A stretch of 62,273 bases of DNA from Paramecium sonneborni (taxonomy: Eukaryota; Ciliophora; Oligohymenophorea; Peniculida; Parameciidae). The stretch lies in assembly GCA_905182985.1 (NCBI GenBank), contig CAJJDN010000022.1:469019-531291 (forward strand). The letters run 5' to 3'. The notes under the pieces are model-generated. The model was not told where the DNA came from. It worked only from the letters and a program-made list of their open reading frames with translations, and did no database searches. How positions within the stretch are numbered: position 1 is the first letter of the stretch; each line of letters begins with the position of its first letter. Made by a program: the position numbers and the translations under genes. Below are positions 32,418 through 42,934 of this stretch, piece after piece.

Positions 32418-34664
32418 ATGTAACCTCAAATTTCAGAAATATAGGGAAATAATTACTTTGATTTGATAAGTGTTCCTCCATCAATGAGAAAGCAAAGTGC
32501 AAGAGTAGATTAAAGACCAATCCAAACTAGTAAATTGTATTTTGAATCAGATTCTAATATTGATAAGTAAATATGAATGATTAGGGTCAAGCACATAATC
32601 TTTGCATAGTCTATTACAATAGAAAGAGGCATAATTAGATTCTTTATAGAGAAAATACTTGTAAATTAGATAAGTAAAATCCAGAAAGCCTTAAGGATAA
32701 AACTTTATGCATGGCTATTTAGATGACTTAATTAATTCTTTCAAAGATAAGGTTGATAGTAACATAATTAGTGAGTTTATAAATTATTCAAACTCAATGA
32801 ATGAAATCTATAGGATATAATAAACTCATTTGCATCTTTGTTAATAACGATTATAGTAAGCAGATGCATTGGTTGAATAACTTAAAATACTTAAAGAAGC
32901 TGATCTCTTTAACCTAAAGAAAATAATTTAATCTTTATAAGAGTCATTATAATAAGCTTAAGTTACAGAATTAGATTCAAATAAATTGTATAGAGATCTT
33001 TAGAATATGAGATTAAAGTATGCTAAATTGTAAAATCAGTTTGAGATAGTTCAAAAGTAGAACGAATATACAGAAAAAAATATGCAATCAATTAAGTAGC
33101 ATCTTCAACATACAAATGAAGAGACTTAGGTTTATAAGAAAACATTAAGAAAAGAAGCTAGTTAAAATTAATTAAATTAAAGAAGAGTTTTTACATTAGA
33201 ATAAAGACTAGAAGTTTTAAGTGGAAGTGATTATAAAAAAGTAAAATTCTACAAAAAATATTTTAGGATAAAGATACATTGAGAAATATTATTGAAGACA
33301 TGTTAAAAGAAAATGAAGCAAACAAGAGAAAGGCATTCTAAAAATGTCAAGAAGTTTCAAAATTAGAACAAGCAGTTTAAGATTTGAAAGAAAAAAATTA
33401 GAAACTACAAAAGAGAAACATGCTTTTAGAGAAACAATTAAAATTATTAGGATATTCAGCCTATGATTTAAATGGAAATACTATAGCTTAAAAGACTATA
33501 GTAGAATAGAATGATCCAGATGATGAGACAGTTGATGTCTTTTAGTAAGTGAACTTGCCAAATAAATTAGATTTTAAATATAATAATTTAAAATAGAGGC
33601 AAAAGAATTAAGTACAAGACTTATTAGAATGTGGTATCAAATAAGCTATTGATTAATTATTTCAAATGGATTAACAACATTAAGTTGACTAAATTAGCAT
33701 ATATATGGATTTATTTGTATAGTATAAAAACTTAGGAGAAAGTGTAAATAGTTTAATAAATTTGATCAAATAGCTCTTAAAGATAGATTAGATAGAATAA
33801 TTAATGTAAAAGCTCAGTTGTGATTCATAGTTATTTAATTGTGAATTGATTTAGTTATGGCTGATAGATTAATAGACAGCAACATTTTATACTTATAATT
33901 AAAAAAATGAGTTGGTTAATGCATATATAGACACAGATGAATTTCTGAATGTAGTAAAGTCTTCATAGCCAATTTATAAACAATAGGCATTTGTTTATAG
34001 AAATATTAATACTGCTAGATTTGCAAAGGACTGTTATCTTATTCCTTTACTAAATGAGAGTAGATTGATTGGTATAATATCATTAGAGAATCTAAATAAT
34101 AAAAAGCAAGATGCAAAATATTTAGGTTTATTGATATCCTAATTATTGTTGGCTATAATTGATAAGGTATTGTAATTTAAGTTAATAAATTATTAATTGA
34201 GATATAAAAATCTTCTATTTGAAGCATTTATAGAATTATCAAGGTAGAAATCAAAATATAAATTGTAAAAATCAATTGAAAGCCATGCTGAAACACTTTT
34301 TGGTGTTGCTAGCAGTAGATTTTTCTTTTATAGTTAAGGGACCATTTATACATATAAAGATGATATTCATACTAGTGAATATAGTTCTGATATAGGAGTA
34401 ATTGGTTATGTAGCAAAAACATAGGAAGCATTGCTTATTGGTAATATTAAATAGCATCACTCATTTCATTAATCAGTAGATATGACTAGTGGATTACCAA
34501 TATTTACATTACCTTTAGCTTTTGGTATACTACAAATAGTTTTGAATTAGAGTGCATAATTGTAATAAAATAGTAATAAATTAACAATTATATTAAATTA
34601 GATAAATCAGTAGAAGTTCGTAAATTGTTATAACCAGGAGAGACTTTGTAGAGTATGGCATTGA
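32418..34664 (+). CDS. Coiled-coil protein with C-terminal GAF-like domain
   Basis: About 731 aa in three exons; the introns are 25 nt (ending GTCAAG, near 32575) and 26 nt (near 33240), and the total is an exact codon multiple. It starts MQPQISEIQGNNYFDLISVP. From about residue 100 to 380 there is a long heptad-rich region (for example LQKRNMLLEKQLKLLGYSAY). The C-terminal ~300 residues have the alternating hydrophobic pattern of a GAF-type fold: AFVYRNINTARFAKDCYLIP, LNESRLIGIISLENLNN, and a second copy FGVASSRFFFYSQGTIYTYK, EYSSDIGVIGYVAKTQEALL. GAF domains bind small ligands or dimerise. Assignment to GAF is by pattern only. A 24-nt intron-like segment at 34653 could move the stop further downstream. 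Confidence 0.65.
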
Positions 34665-34818
34665 TGTTCACTTAAGTTTGTAATTTTGCCTATTAGATTC
34701 TATAAAAAGATTTATAATGATAATAATATGAAATTCTTAAAATAGAAATCTTTTATTAATTAAATAAGCTTTTATACTTAATATAAAATTAACAATAATG
34801 TAAACAATATGTTAAAAC

Positions 34819-35975
34819 TCATTCTGCACTTTTTTCTGTAGATACTGCAATAATTGGAGCAACAGAATAAGCTTCTAATTATAATTAGTTTTGACCTAAA
34901 GAAATAAGAAATTAAATATACCGACAGCAACATAAGCTAATCCTTTCATACCCCAAGTGTCTCCCCATGAATTTTCAATAATCCAATAATTAACTCCATC
35001 TTATTTACCCCAACCAATAACTTTAACTGCATGACCAAATTAGAATCTAATTAATTTAAAATATAGAATACTTTGAACTTCCTTCTACTATTTCATAAAT
35101 TCCTCCTTTATAAACAAGAAAATCTTTAAAGACTTAAATCACAGCAACAACTGGACCATTATTCAAGATTTCTCTTTTAATATTTTCTTCGCTTGAAACT
35201 ACACAATAATCTTAAATCTTGTATTTTTCACAATTAGAAAATAAAGCATCACAGTCATTTTAAGCATCTTCAGTTCCAGTATATGGTAAACATGAAGTTG
35301 ATACAAATCCTTATTTTTTACCAACTTCTAAAACTCTTGTTACACTACCACCTCCACATTTATAATTTTTATCATCACATGATATTGGAGATTAAGGTGA
35401 TAATTGTTCTTAAAATTCTCCATTTCTAGATTTACATAATCTATCACTTGTAGATGAAACAGCTGCTATTGAATAACTTGATGAACAATTTCCTATTTTT
35501 TATTTAATATAATATTAATACCTTAAAAATAGATTGGTTATGCACATTCTGGTTAAGCTTCTCTGAAGTTATAACTTTCTGGAATAATAACACTACTTTC
35601 AGGGCATTATTATATTTTTCCTTTGAATGTCAAATGATTATTAAAAATAAATTTAGCATCACTAAATTTCCAATCTTTAAAGAAATCATTTGGTCCCTAT
35701 TAATATGATCCTAAAGAATTATGAGCAGCTATTTCCTCTTCATCTATTACAGGAGCTGTTGTTAATTTCTTGCTTGATCTTGTCAATATGGAAAACAAAG
35801 CATAAACACATACAAATCCAAATGCTCCTATAACCAAATGGTAAGCATATTTTTCAAAAAAGCTTGGCTATGTTTAATTACGTCTTTTCATTGCTTAAGC
35901 TGCTTTCTCTCTTTAAGCAACCTTTTCTGGGGATTAAGGAGAAGGACTTCTTTATCTTTGAGACACTTAACTCAT
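34819..35975 (-). CDS. Cathepsin-B-like papain-family protein with Ser at the catalytic Cys position (predicted inactive)
   Basis: 358 aa with three introns (29, 25 and 26 nt). The N-terminal cytosolic part starts MSQVSQRQRSPSPQSPEKVA. A single hydrophobic segment (YAYHLVIGAFGFVCVYALF) makes it a likely type II membrane protein. The peptidase C1 region matches cathepsin B: NFREAQPECA, SDRLCKSRNGEF, ISCDDKNYKCGGGSVTRVLE, CLPYTGTEDAQ, NGPVVAVIQVFKDFLVYKGG, FGHAVKVIGWG (catalytic His) and IIENSWGDTWGMKG (catalytic Asn). The active-site motif, normally QGSCGSCWAF, reads GNCSSSYSIAA here: the first Cys is kept but the nucleophile is Ser. It should be proteolytically dead, as in TINAG. It heads a tandem with CK2-like kinase genes. 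Confidence 0.9.
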
Positions 35976-36597
35976 CTATTAATTTAATTATTCAACACGT
36001 TTTATTAATTTAGTTATATTTATATATACTGTAAAAATTATATATTTTAATTAAATCATAAGAAGAATGCATGTTCAAGGGCTTAACTTGCATTTATTCT
36101 TTTTTTCTATTCATATTATATTAAATTTATACATGATCATAAATAAAGATTTTTTCAAGTAAGTCAATCCCTTCTTTACTAACTAAATTTTAATTCTTTC
36201 TGTTTATTAATCTTGTAAAATCTATTCGATTCTAAACTAAAGGAAGTTCATCCAGATCTAACTTAATATCATATTTCTGTAAGTATTCATATAAATCATT
36301 TGTTCCTAACATAGATATTATTTTCTTTAATTAATCTTCATTATCCTTTCCAGGTAATAATGGATGTGTCTTAAATATAAAATCTGCCAACATACATCCT
36401 ACTGCCCATATATCTATTGAATAATCATATTATTTATATTTCATTAATAATTCTGGTGCTTTATAGTATCTGGTACCCATTTTAGTAGATTGCTGTCTTC
36501 CTTCATCATAAAATTAACTTAAACCCCAATCAATTAATATAATATTATCATTATCATCAACTAAAACATTTGAACCTTTAATATCTCTATGCATAAT
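35068..36597. repeat. Direct repeat unit, copy 1 (near-identical to 36599-38128)
   Basis: This 1,530-bp block recurs at a fixed offset of 1,531 nt with only a few single-base differences (for example the base at 35115 and the one near 35248). It spans most of the cathepsin-B-like gene and the 3' part of the CK2-like kinase gene. Both copies end at the same point (TGCATAAT) directly before N bases, which suggests overlapping contig ends or two alleles placed in series. Confidence 0.9.
36056..36597 (-). pseudogene. CK2-alpha-like kinase, 3' part only (cut by assembly N)
   Basis: C-terminal part of a CK2-type kinase. It is broken at its 5' side by the N at 36598 and so lacks the N-lobe. Visible parts are [60 protein letters not shown] and a last exon [16 protein letters not shown] after an intron. 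It differs from the complete copy at 38780-39887 at many positions (for example EYLQKYDIKLDLDELPLVQN versus [20 protein letters not shown]), so it is a distinct paralogue or allele. The truncation is probably an assembly break rather than a real lesion. Confidence 0.8.
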
Positions 36598-36598
36598 N
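36598..36598. other. Ambiguous base (contig junction)
   Basis: A single n joins the two near-identical 1,530-bp blocks. It marks a scaffold join, not a biological feature. Confidence 0.9.
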
Positions 36599-37506
36599 AT
36601 ACTTTGAACTTCCTTCTACTATTTCATAAATTCCTCCTTTATAAACAAGGAAATCTTTAAAGACTTAAATCACAGCAACAACTGGACCATTATTCAAGAT
36701 TTCTCTTTTAATATTTTCTTCGCTTGAAACTACACAATAATCTTAAATCTTGTATTTTTCACAATTAGAAAATAAAGCATCACAATCATTTTAAGCATCT
36801 TCAGTTCCAGTATATGGTAAACATGAAGTTGATACAAATCCTTATTTTTTACCAACTTCTAAAACTCTTGTTACACTACCACCTCCACATTTATAATTTT
36901 TATCATCACATGATATTGGAGATTAAGGTGATAATTGTTCTTAAAATTCTCCATTTCTAGATTTACATAATCTATCACTTGTAGATGAAACAGCTGCTAT
37001 TGAATAACTTGATGAACAATTTCCTATTTTTTATTTAATATAATATTAATACCTTAAAAATAGATTGGTTATGCACATTCTGGTTAAGCTTCTCTGAAGT
37101 TATAACTTTCTGGAATAATAACACTACTTTCAGGGCATTATTATATTTTTCCTTTGAATGTCAAATGATTATTAAAAATAAATTTAGCATCACTAAATTT
37201 CCAATCTTTAAAGAAATCATTTGGTCCCTATTAATATGATCCTAAAGAATTATGAGCAGCTATTTCCTCTTCATCTATTACAGGAGCTGTTGTTAATTTC
37301 TTGCTTGATCTTGTCAATATGGAAAACAAAGCATAAACACATACAAATCCAAATGCTCCTATAACCAAATGGTAAGCATATTTTTCAAAAAAGCTTGGCT
37401 ATGTTTAATTACGTCTTTTCATTGCTTAAGCTGCTTTCTCTCTTTAAGCAACCTTTTCTGGGGATTAAGGAGAAGGACTTCTTTATCTTTGAGACACTTA
37501 ACTCAT
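36599..37506 (-). pseudogene. Cathepsin-B-like gene, copy 2, 3' truncated
   Basis: Same gene as 34819-35975 but starting inside the protein: everything from the segment before FGHAVKVIGWG onward (catalytic His and Asn part) is missing because the copy begins at the contig junction. The 5' end (MSQVSQRQRS) and the Ser-substituted active site are intact. Likely an artefact of duplicate assembly. Confidence 0.75.
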
Positions 37507-37586
37507 CTATTAATTTAATTATTCAACACGTTTTATTAATTTAGTTATATTTATATATACTGTAAAAATTATATATTTTAATTAAA

Positions 37587-38128
37587 TCATAAGAAGAATG
37601 CATGTTCAAGGGCTTAACTTGCATTTATTCTTTTTTTCTATTCATATTATATTAAATTTATACATGATCATAAATAAAGATTTTTTCAAGTAAGTCAATC
37701 CCTTCTTTACTAACTAAATTTTAATTCTTTCTGTTTATTAATCTTGTAAAATCTATTCGATTCTAAACTAAAGGAAGTTCATCCAGATCTAACTTAATAT
37801 CATATTTCTGTAAGTATTCATATAAATCATTTGTTCCTAACATAGATATTATTTTCTTTAATTAATCTTCATTATCCTTTCCAGGTAATAATGGATGTGT
37901 CTTAAATATAAAATCTGCCAACATACATCCTACTGCCCATATATCTATTGAATAATCATATTATTTATATTTCATTAATAATTCTGGTGCTTTATAGTAT
38001 CTGGTACCCATTTTAGTAGATTGCTGTCTTCCTTCATCATAAAATTAACTTAAACCCCAATCAATTAATATAATATTATCATTATCATCAACTAAAACAT
38101 TTGAACCTTTAATATCTCTATGCATAAT
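37587..38128 (-). pseudogene. CK2-like kinase, copy 2, cut by N gap
   Basis: Repeats 36056-36597 almost base for base and lacks the N-lobe because it runs into the N gap. Counted as part of the same assembly duplication rather than a separate gene. Confidence 0.75.
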
Positions 38129-38214
38129 NNNNNNNNNNNNNNNNNNNNNNNNNNNNNNNNNNNNNNNNNNNNNNNNNNNNNNNNNNNNNNNNNNNNNNNN
38201 NNNNNNNNNNNNNN
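38129..38214. other. Assembly gap (86 N)
   Basis: Run of 86 N. The missing part should include the N-lobe of one kinase copy and the 3' part of one cathepsin-B-like copy; its true length is unknown. Confidence 0.98.
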
Positions 38215-38704
38215 CAATTTCCTATTTTTTATTTAATATAATATTAATACCTTAAAAATAGATTGGTTATGCACATTCTGGTTAAGCTTCTCTGAAGTTA
38301 TAACTTTCTGGAATAATAACACTACTTTCAGGGCATTATTATATTTTTCCTTTGAATGTCAAATGATTATTAAAAATAAATTTAGCATCACTAAATTTCC
38401 AATCTTTAAAGAAATCATTTGGTCCCTATTAATATGATCCTAAAGAATTATGAGCAGCTATCTCCTCTTCATCTATTACAGGAGCTGTTGTTAATTTCTT
38501 GCTTGATCTTGTCAATATGGAAAACAAAGCATAAACACATACAAATCCAAATGCTCCTATAACCAAATGGTAAGCATATTTTTCAAAAAAGCTTGGCTAT
38601 GTTTAATTACGTCTTTTCATTGCTTAAGCTGCTTTCTCTCTTTAAGCAACCTTTTCTGGAGATTAAGGAGAAGGACTTCTTTATCTTTGAGACACTTAAC
38701 TCAT
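38215..38704 (-). CDS. Cathepsin-B-like protein, copy 3, 5' part (3' lost in gap)
   Basis: N-terminal part of a third copy, starting MSQVSQRQRSPSPQSPEKVA and including the membrane segment and pro-like region up to the active-site intron, where the N gap begins. It differs from copies 1 and 2 by only a few substitutions in the coding part. The DNA just upstream and the following kinase gene are clearly diverged, so this belongs to a second real cathepsin-kinase gene pair. Confidence 0.75.
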
Positions 38705-38779
38705 CTATTAATTTAATTATTCAACACGTTTTATTAATTTAGTTATATATATACTTTAAAAATAATGTATTTAATTAAA

Positions 38780-39887
38780 TCATAAGAAGAATGCATGTTC
38801 AAGGGCTTAACTTGCATTTATTCTTAATTTCTACATTTATTATTTTAATTTATACATGATCATAAATAAAGATTTTTTCCAATAAGTCAATCCCTTCTTT
38901 GCTAACTAAATTTTAATTCTTTATATTCACTAATTTTGTGAAATCCACTCTATTCTAAACTTAGGGAATTTCATCTAAATCTAATTCAATCTGATATTTA
39001 TTTAGATATTCATATAAATCATTAGTACCCAACATAGATATTATTTTCTTTAATTAATCTTCATTATCTTTTCCAGGTAATAATGGATGTGTCTTAAATA
39101 TAAAATCTGCCAACATACATCCTACTGCCCATATATCTATTGAATAATCATATTATTTATATTTCAATAATAATTCTGGTGCTTTATAGTATCTAGTACC
39201 CATTTTAGTAGATTGATGTGTTCCATCATCATAAAATTAACTTAAACCCCAATCAATTAATATAATATTATCATTATCATCTACTAAAACATTTGAACCT
39301 TTAATATCTCTATGCATAATGTGCAATTCATGAGCTTTATTAAGAGCAGTAAATATTTATTTAAAGTAATTTTTCACTTGTTTTAAAGAATAATTGCCAT
39401 ATTTACGAATATCATCTAAACATCTAGTTGTATTTTAATAAGCAAATATAATAGTGGCTTCAATATGTCCTTCTTTATGTGATTATTTTTTAATTTCCAT
39501 TTATGGAGTTTCTTGATTTTGATTATCAACAACACCAAAATCAAAAAAATCATCTGATTCTTCTTCATCTCCTTTAATTGCATCAATAATCTAAACAATA
39601 TTAGGTAATCCTTGTAAAGCTTTAAGAATTTAAATTTCTCTATTTACAACTCTTTCTTTACTGCCTTTGATATGTTTTAACACAACTGGTTCTTAATCTT
39701 CTACTCTATAGCCTAAGTAAACTTCAGAGAAAGCACCTTATCCTATCATTTCTGTAAATGCATAATCAAATATGTTTCCAGAATTGTAATCCAAATAAAA
39801 ATCAACTTCATCAGAAATGAGTTATTATTATTATTCATATGTAAAAGCTAAGATTTGAATAGGCAAGAAAAGGAAAAAAGAGATCAT
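38780..39887 (-). CDS. Casein kinase 2 alpha-like Ser/Thr kinase
   Basis: 360 aa with one 25-nt intron before the last exon. Kinase landmarks: Gly loop [32 protein letters not shown] (Lys of VLK), catalytic loop [15 protein letters not shown], and DWG instead of DFG ([15 protein letters not shown]), a CK2 hallmark. It continues with [31 protein letters not shown] and [19 protein letters not shown], matching the CK2 end DH..RLTAREAMEHPYF. An acidic insert ([20 protein letters not shown]) sits in the N-lobe. CK2 phosphorylates acidic Ser/Thr sites. The first residues [15 protein letters not shown] look like a signal peptide, odd for CK2; the real start could be an unseen upstream exon. Confidence 0.88.
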
Positions 39888-39934
39888 ATATAAAAAAACG
39901 TATTTTTTATATATTTTATAAGGCTGAATTAAAT

Positions 39935-40232
39935 TCATAAAATTTTAGAATCACTCCATTCTTTATTACACAGTGGACATGTATTACTTTATTTTAACCA
40001 TCTATCAATACAATGTTTATGAAATCCATGATTACAAAGTCCTTAAACTATTTTACACTATGTTATTCATTTAAAATTATAATACTTCTTCTTAAACTTG
40101 GTTAGCTTCACATTCTAAACATTATCCAAATAGACTTTATCTATCAATAGCACATCTATCATCTTTAATATTCCATCTCCAAACACCCACAGCTTGCCAA
40201 GATTTGATTTCTATTTTATTTTCTTATTCCAT
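39935..40232 (-). CDS. RBX1: RBX1/ROC1-like RING-H2 protein
   Basis: 89 aa with one 28-nt intron. It aligns along its length with RBX1, the RING subunit of cullin ubiquitin ligases: EIKSWQAVGVWRWNIKDDRC (beta-strand that threads into the cullin), CLECEANQ, LCNHGFHKHCIDRWLKQSNT and CPLCNKEWS. Two zinc ligands differ from animal RBX1: the second Cys of CAIC is Asp here (CAID), and the terminal CPLD Asp is Cys (CPLC). All other ligands are kept. It should recruit E2 enzymes to cullins. Its ATG lies only 13 nt from the ATG of the divergent GSK3-like gene. Confidence 0.92.
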
Positions 40233-40245
40233 TAATTAAAATAAT

Positions 40246-41330
40246 ATGAAAAATAGTGACAATCTATAAAGTTATGCAGTTGAAAAGAGAATAGGAGAAG
40301 GTGCATTTGCAACTGTGTAAAAAATATATCATAAAATTTAAAAGTTACTTGGCATCTGTTTAGGAAACAGGAGATAAAGTTGCAATTAAAAAAGCACCTA
40401 TAGACAAAAAATATAAAAACAGAGAACTTGCAAACTTAAAATTATTAGGAGACCACCCTAATATTGTTACTTTAAAAGATGCTTTTTATGTTGTTGGCTA
40501 AAAGTATATCTTATATAATATAATCAAAAATAGTGAAGAAGTTTATATAAATTATGTAATGGAATATATGCCAGAAAATTTATCAGACTATTTAAGGAAC
40601 TTAAAAAAATAAAAGCTATAACTAAACTAAATTCAATTATAGATTATAACGTATCAACTGTTACGTGGTTTGGCATTTATACATGGAAAAGGAATGGCAC
40701 ATCGAGATATTAAGCCTTAAAATATATTAATTGAAGGAACAACTGTGAAATACTGTGACTTTGGATCTGCAAAAATCATTTCAGGAGGATAAATTAATAC
40801 TTCTTATTTATGTTCAAGACATTATAGGGCACCTGAATTGATATTTGGAGCCACTGATTATTCTACTAGCATAGATATATGGTCTTTAGGATGTGTTTTT
40901 GCTGAACTTATTTTATTAGAACCATTATTTCCTGGTGAAAGTTCTGTTGATTAATTAGTTGAAATCATGAAAGTTTTAGGAACTCCAACAGCTACTGATA
41001 TAGCAGAATTTAATGTATCTAATACAGATTTTAAATTTCCTTAAGTAAAAGGACATCCTTGGTCTAAAGTTTTTTTAAAATATAAACCACATCCTTCATT
41101 TATTGATTTAATTAAAAAGATGGTTACGTAAATTTATTCTTCCTATATTAAGCTACTAACCTTAATAAAGAATTAAACCATTTATGGCTTTAATGCATCC
41201 ATTCTTTAATGATTTAAGAGAATAAAAAAATGAGGAAGTTCCTAATAGATTGTGGTAATTCACTCCAGAAGAGGAGAATATCTTTGGAAAATAACCATTA
41301 AAACATTTAATGCCATCATGTGGAAGATGA
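40246..41330 (+). CDS. GSK3-family protein kinase
   Basis: 343 aa with introns of 28 nt (splitting ATV/YLA of the Gly loop) and 25 nt. Motifs: [52 protein letters not shown], activation loop [20 protein letters not shown] (the activating Tyr of GSK3 is present; the second Tyr is His), [53 protein letters not shown]3 kinases act in differentiation, metabolism and cilia length control. The protein is compact with almost no N- or C-terminal extension. Confidence 0.93.
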
Positions 41331-41935
41331 TTTATAATTTTAATACTGTAGAAAATCAAATTCAATTAAATTAATAATTTCTTAATATTTATAAATATAT
41401 ATACATATTTTCATAAATCAATAAATCAAAAAGTATTTCATGTTAATATCATCAAAATATCAGAATGATTAAAGATAATTCTCTAGACATGATAAAGCTT
41501 ATCAAAAATGGATGTTTCATATCAAATTATACTCTCACATATTTGGTATGTCTTTGCCAAATTCGATTAATTATTTCAATGTATACCAAATGAATAAATT
41601 AAATATAGAATTTTCATAATTTTAAAATTAGATTAAGAGAATTTAATCATTAACATTACAGAAAAATATTGTGATATCCCTAATTAAAGGACATAAATAG
41701 AAAATCAGATAATTGACTCTAATCTTTTGTACAAATTAAATTGAATAAAGAAATAATTAAGGAAGTTTAAAATCAATGCTAAAAACTATTGATGATGAGC
41801 AGAAACTGATAAGATGATCAAATTAACATTATGAAGTACTATTATTTAGGTTTAAGATAGATAATTTATAAGCATACAAATATTCAGGTTAAAATATGAA
41901 TAAAATTATGAATTAATAATTAATTTAGTATATAT
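41331..41935. other. Intergenic; one doubtful short frame
   Basis: About 600 bp, A/T-rich. A TGA-free frame from ATG 41510 to about 41744 (starts MDVSYQIILSHIWYVFAKFD) has 78 codons but no domain. That length is expected by chance when TGA is the only stop. Not called as a gene. Confidence 0.4.
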
Positions 41936-42934
41936 ATGCAAGGATCCTCGGTTGAAATTGCTTAAGCATAACACAAAAATGAATTAGTTCATCAATTGCT
42001 TGAATAAGCACATGAGACAGAATTTAAATAATTAGATAGTAACTAAGTAGGAAAGGCGATTGATTACATTCTGTAGAACTCCCATCTTGGATTTATTTTT
42101 ATTTATACAGAGAATCATCATATCTTTGGATAGATTTTGATGACAAAAGAATATAATGTATACTCAGGGTTGACTTGCTGGTTTTAATCTGTAATTTTAT
42201 CATTTAAGATCAATCTTAGGTTTATGTTAAGAAGGATCATAGATAGAAGGGAATATTTAAATAAATGCATAAAGAGTTTTTGAAATATGCAGCTAAGGAA
42301 AAAGCAGGGACAAAATTATATGTTGAATTAGAGAATAAAAATGCAATAAAAGTTTATGAGAAATTAGGAATGGTGAGAACAGAGGAAACAATATTTGAAG
42401 ATGATTTTGTATTTCATCCTGTAAAGTAAGGGCAAATTAATAATAGATTAGAATTATTAATCTTGGTTAAGATAGTGTGACTAGGACTACAAATAACAAA
42501 AAGGAAATTGAGGATTTAATTAAGAAAGGAAAGAGTGTATTAGGAAATGACTTAACACAATAATTACACATTGAGTATTGTTTAAATAATAACAAAAATT
42601 CATTTGTGATTACAGAAAACTAAACTGATTATTTAATAGGATTATATTTCTTAGAGTTTAGTGATTGGAGAAATGGAGTATTATTATTTAATTTAAATAG
42701 ATAATTCTCTGGTTTTATGATTTTATAAGTTCTACTTACAATAATGGAATGATTAGTATAATGTTAAGCAGTATGTTGAATTCAATAAAGTAAAAGCAAA
42801 TTAAGTTTAATCCTGAAGTAAAAGGAATTAGAATACTTGTAAATAGATCAAAAGGATAAAGATTAGAATAATTATTAGAAGTTGTTGGTCTAAAAGAGTC
42901 ACACTATTACATATATTATTAAAAAAGTGATTGA
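41936..42934 (+). CDS. GNAT acetyltransferase with two tandem GNAT folds
   Basis: 306 aa in four exons (introns 29, 26 and 23 nt; total in phase). The N-terminal GNAT fold carries the acetyl-CoA motif VYVKKDHRQKGIFKQMHKEF (R/Q-x-x-G-x region) followed by LYVELENKNAIKVYEKLGMV, the classic NxxAxxxYEKLGF end. A second, weaker repeat follows: FLEFSDWRNGIILWFYDFIS, MISIMLSSMLNSIKQKQIKF, IRILVNRSKGQRLEQLLEVV. The second half lacks a clear RxxGxG and may be a non-catalytic dimerisation or substrate module. The substrate (amine, peptide or antibiotic-like) cannot be told. Confidence 0.78.

Larger units (their letters stand above)
36599..38128. repeat. Direct repeat unit, copy 2
   Basis: Second copy of the 1,530-bp block, almost identical to 35068-36597 and ending immediately at the N gap. 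See copy 1. The near-perfect identity, including the intergenic spacer, favours an assembly duplication. Confidence 0.9.

Noticed and set aside
34653..34676. Extra 24-nt intron (GTATGG...CTTAAG) extending the GAF-like gene
   Set aside because: The extension would run into the antisense cathepsin gene and adds no recognisable domain; the TGA at 34662-34664 was preferred, though the intron ends are acceptable.
35068..38704. Three cathepsin-B-like genes as a real tandem family
   Set aside because: Two units are near-identical including spacer and end at N bases; only two diverged units are supported.
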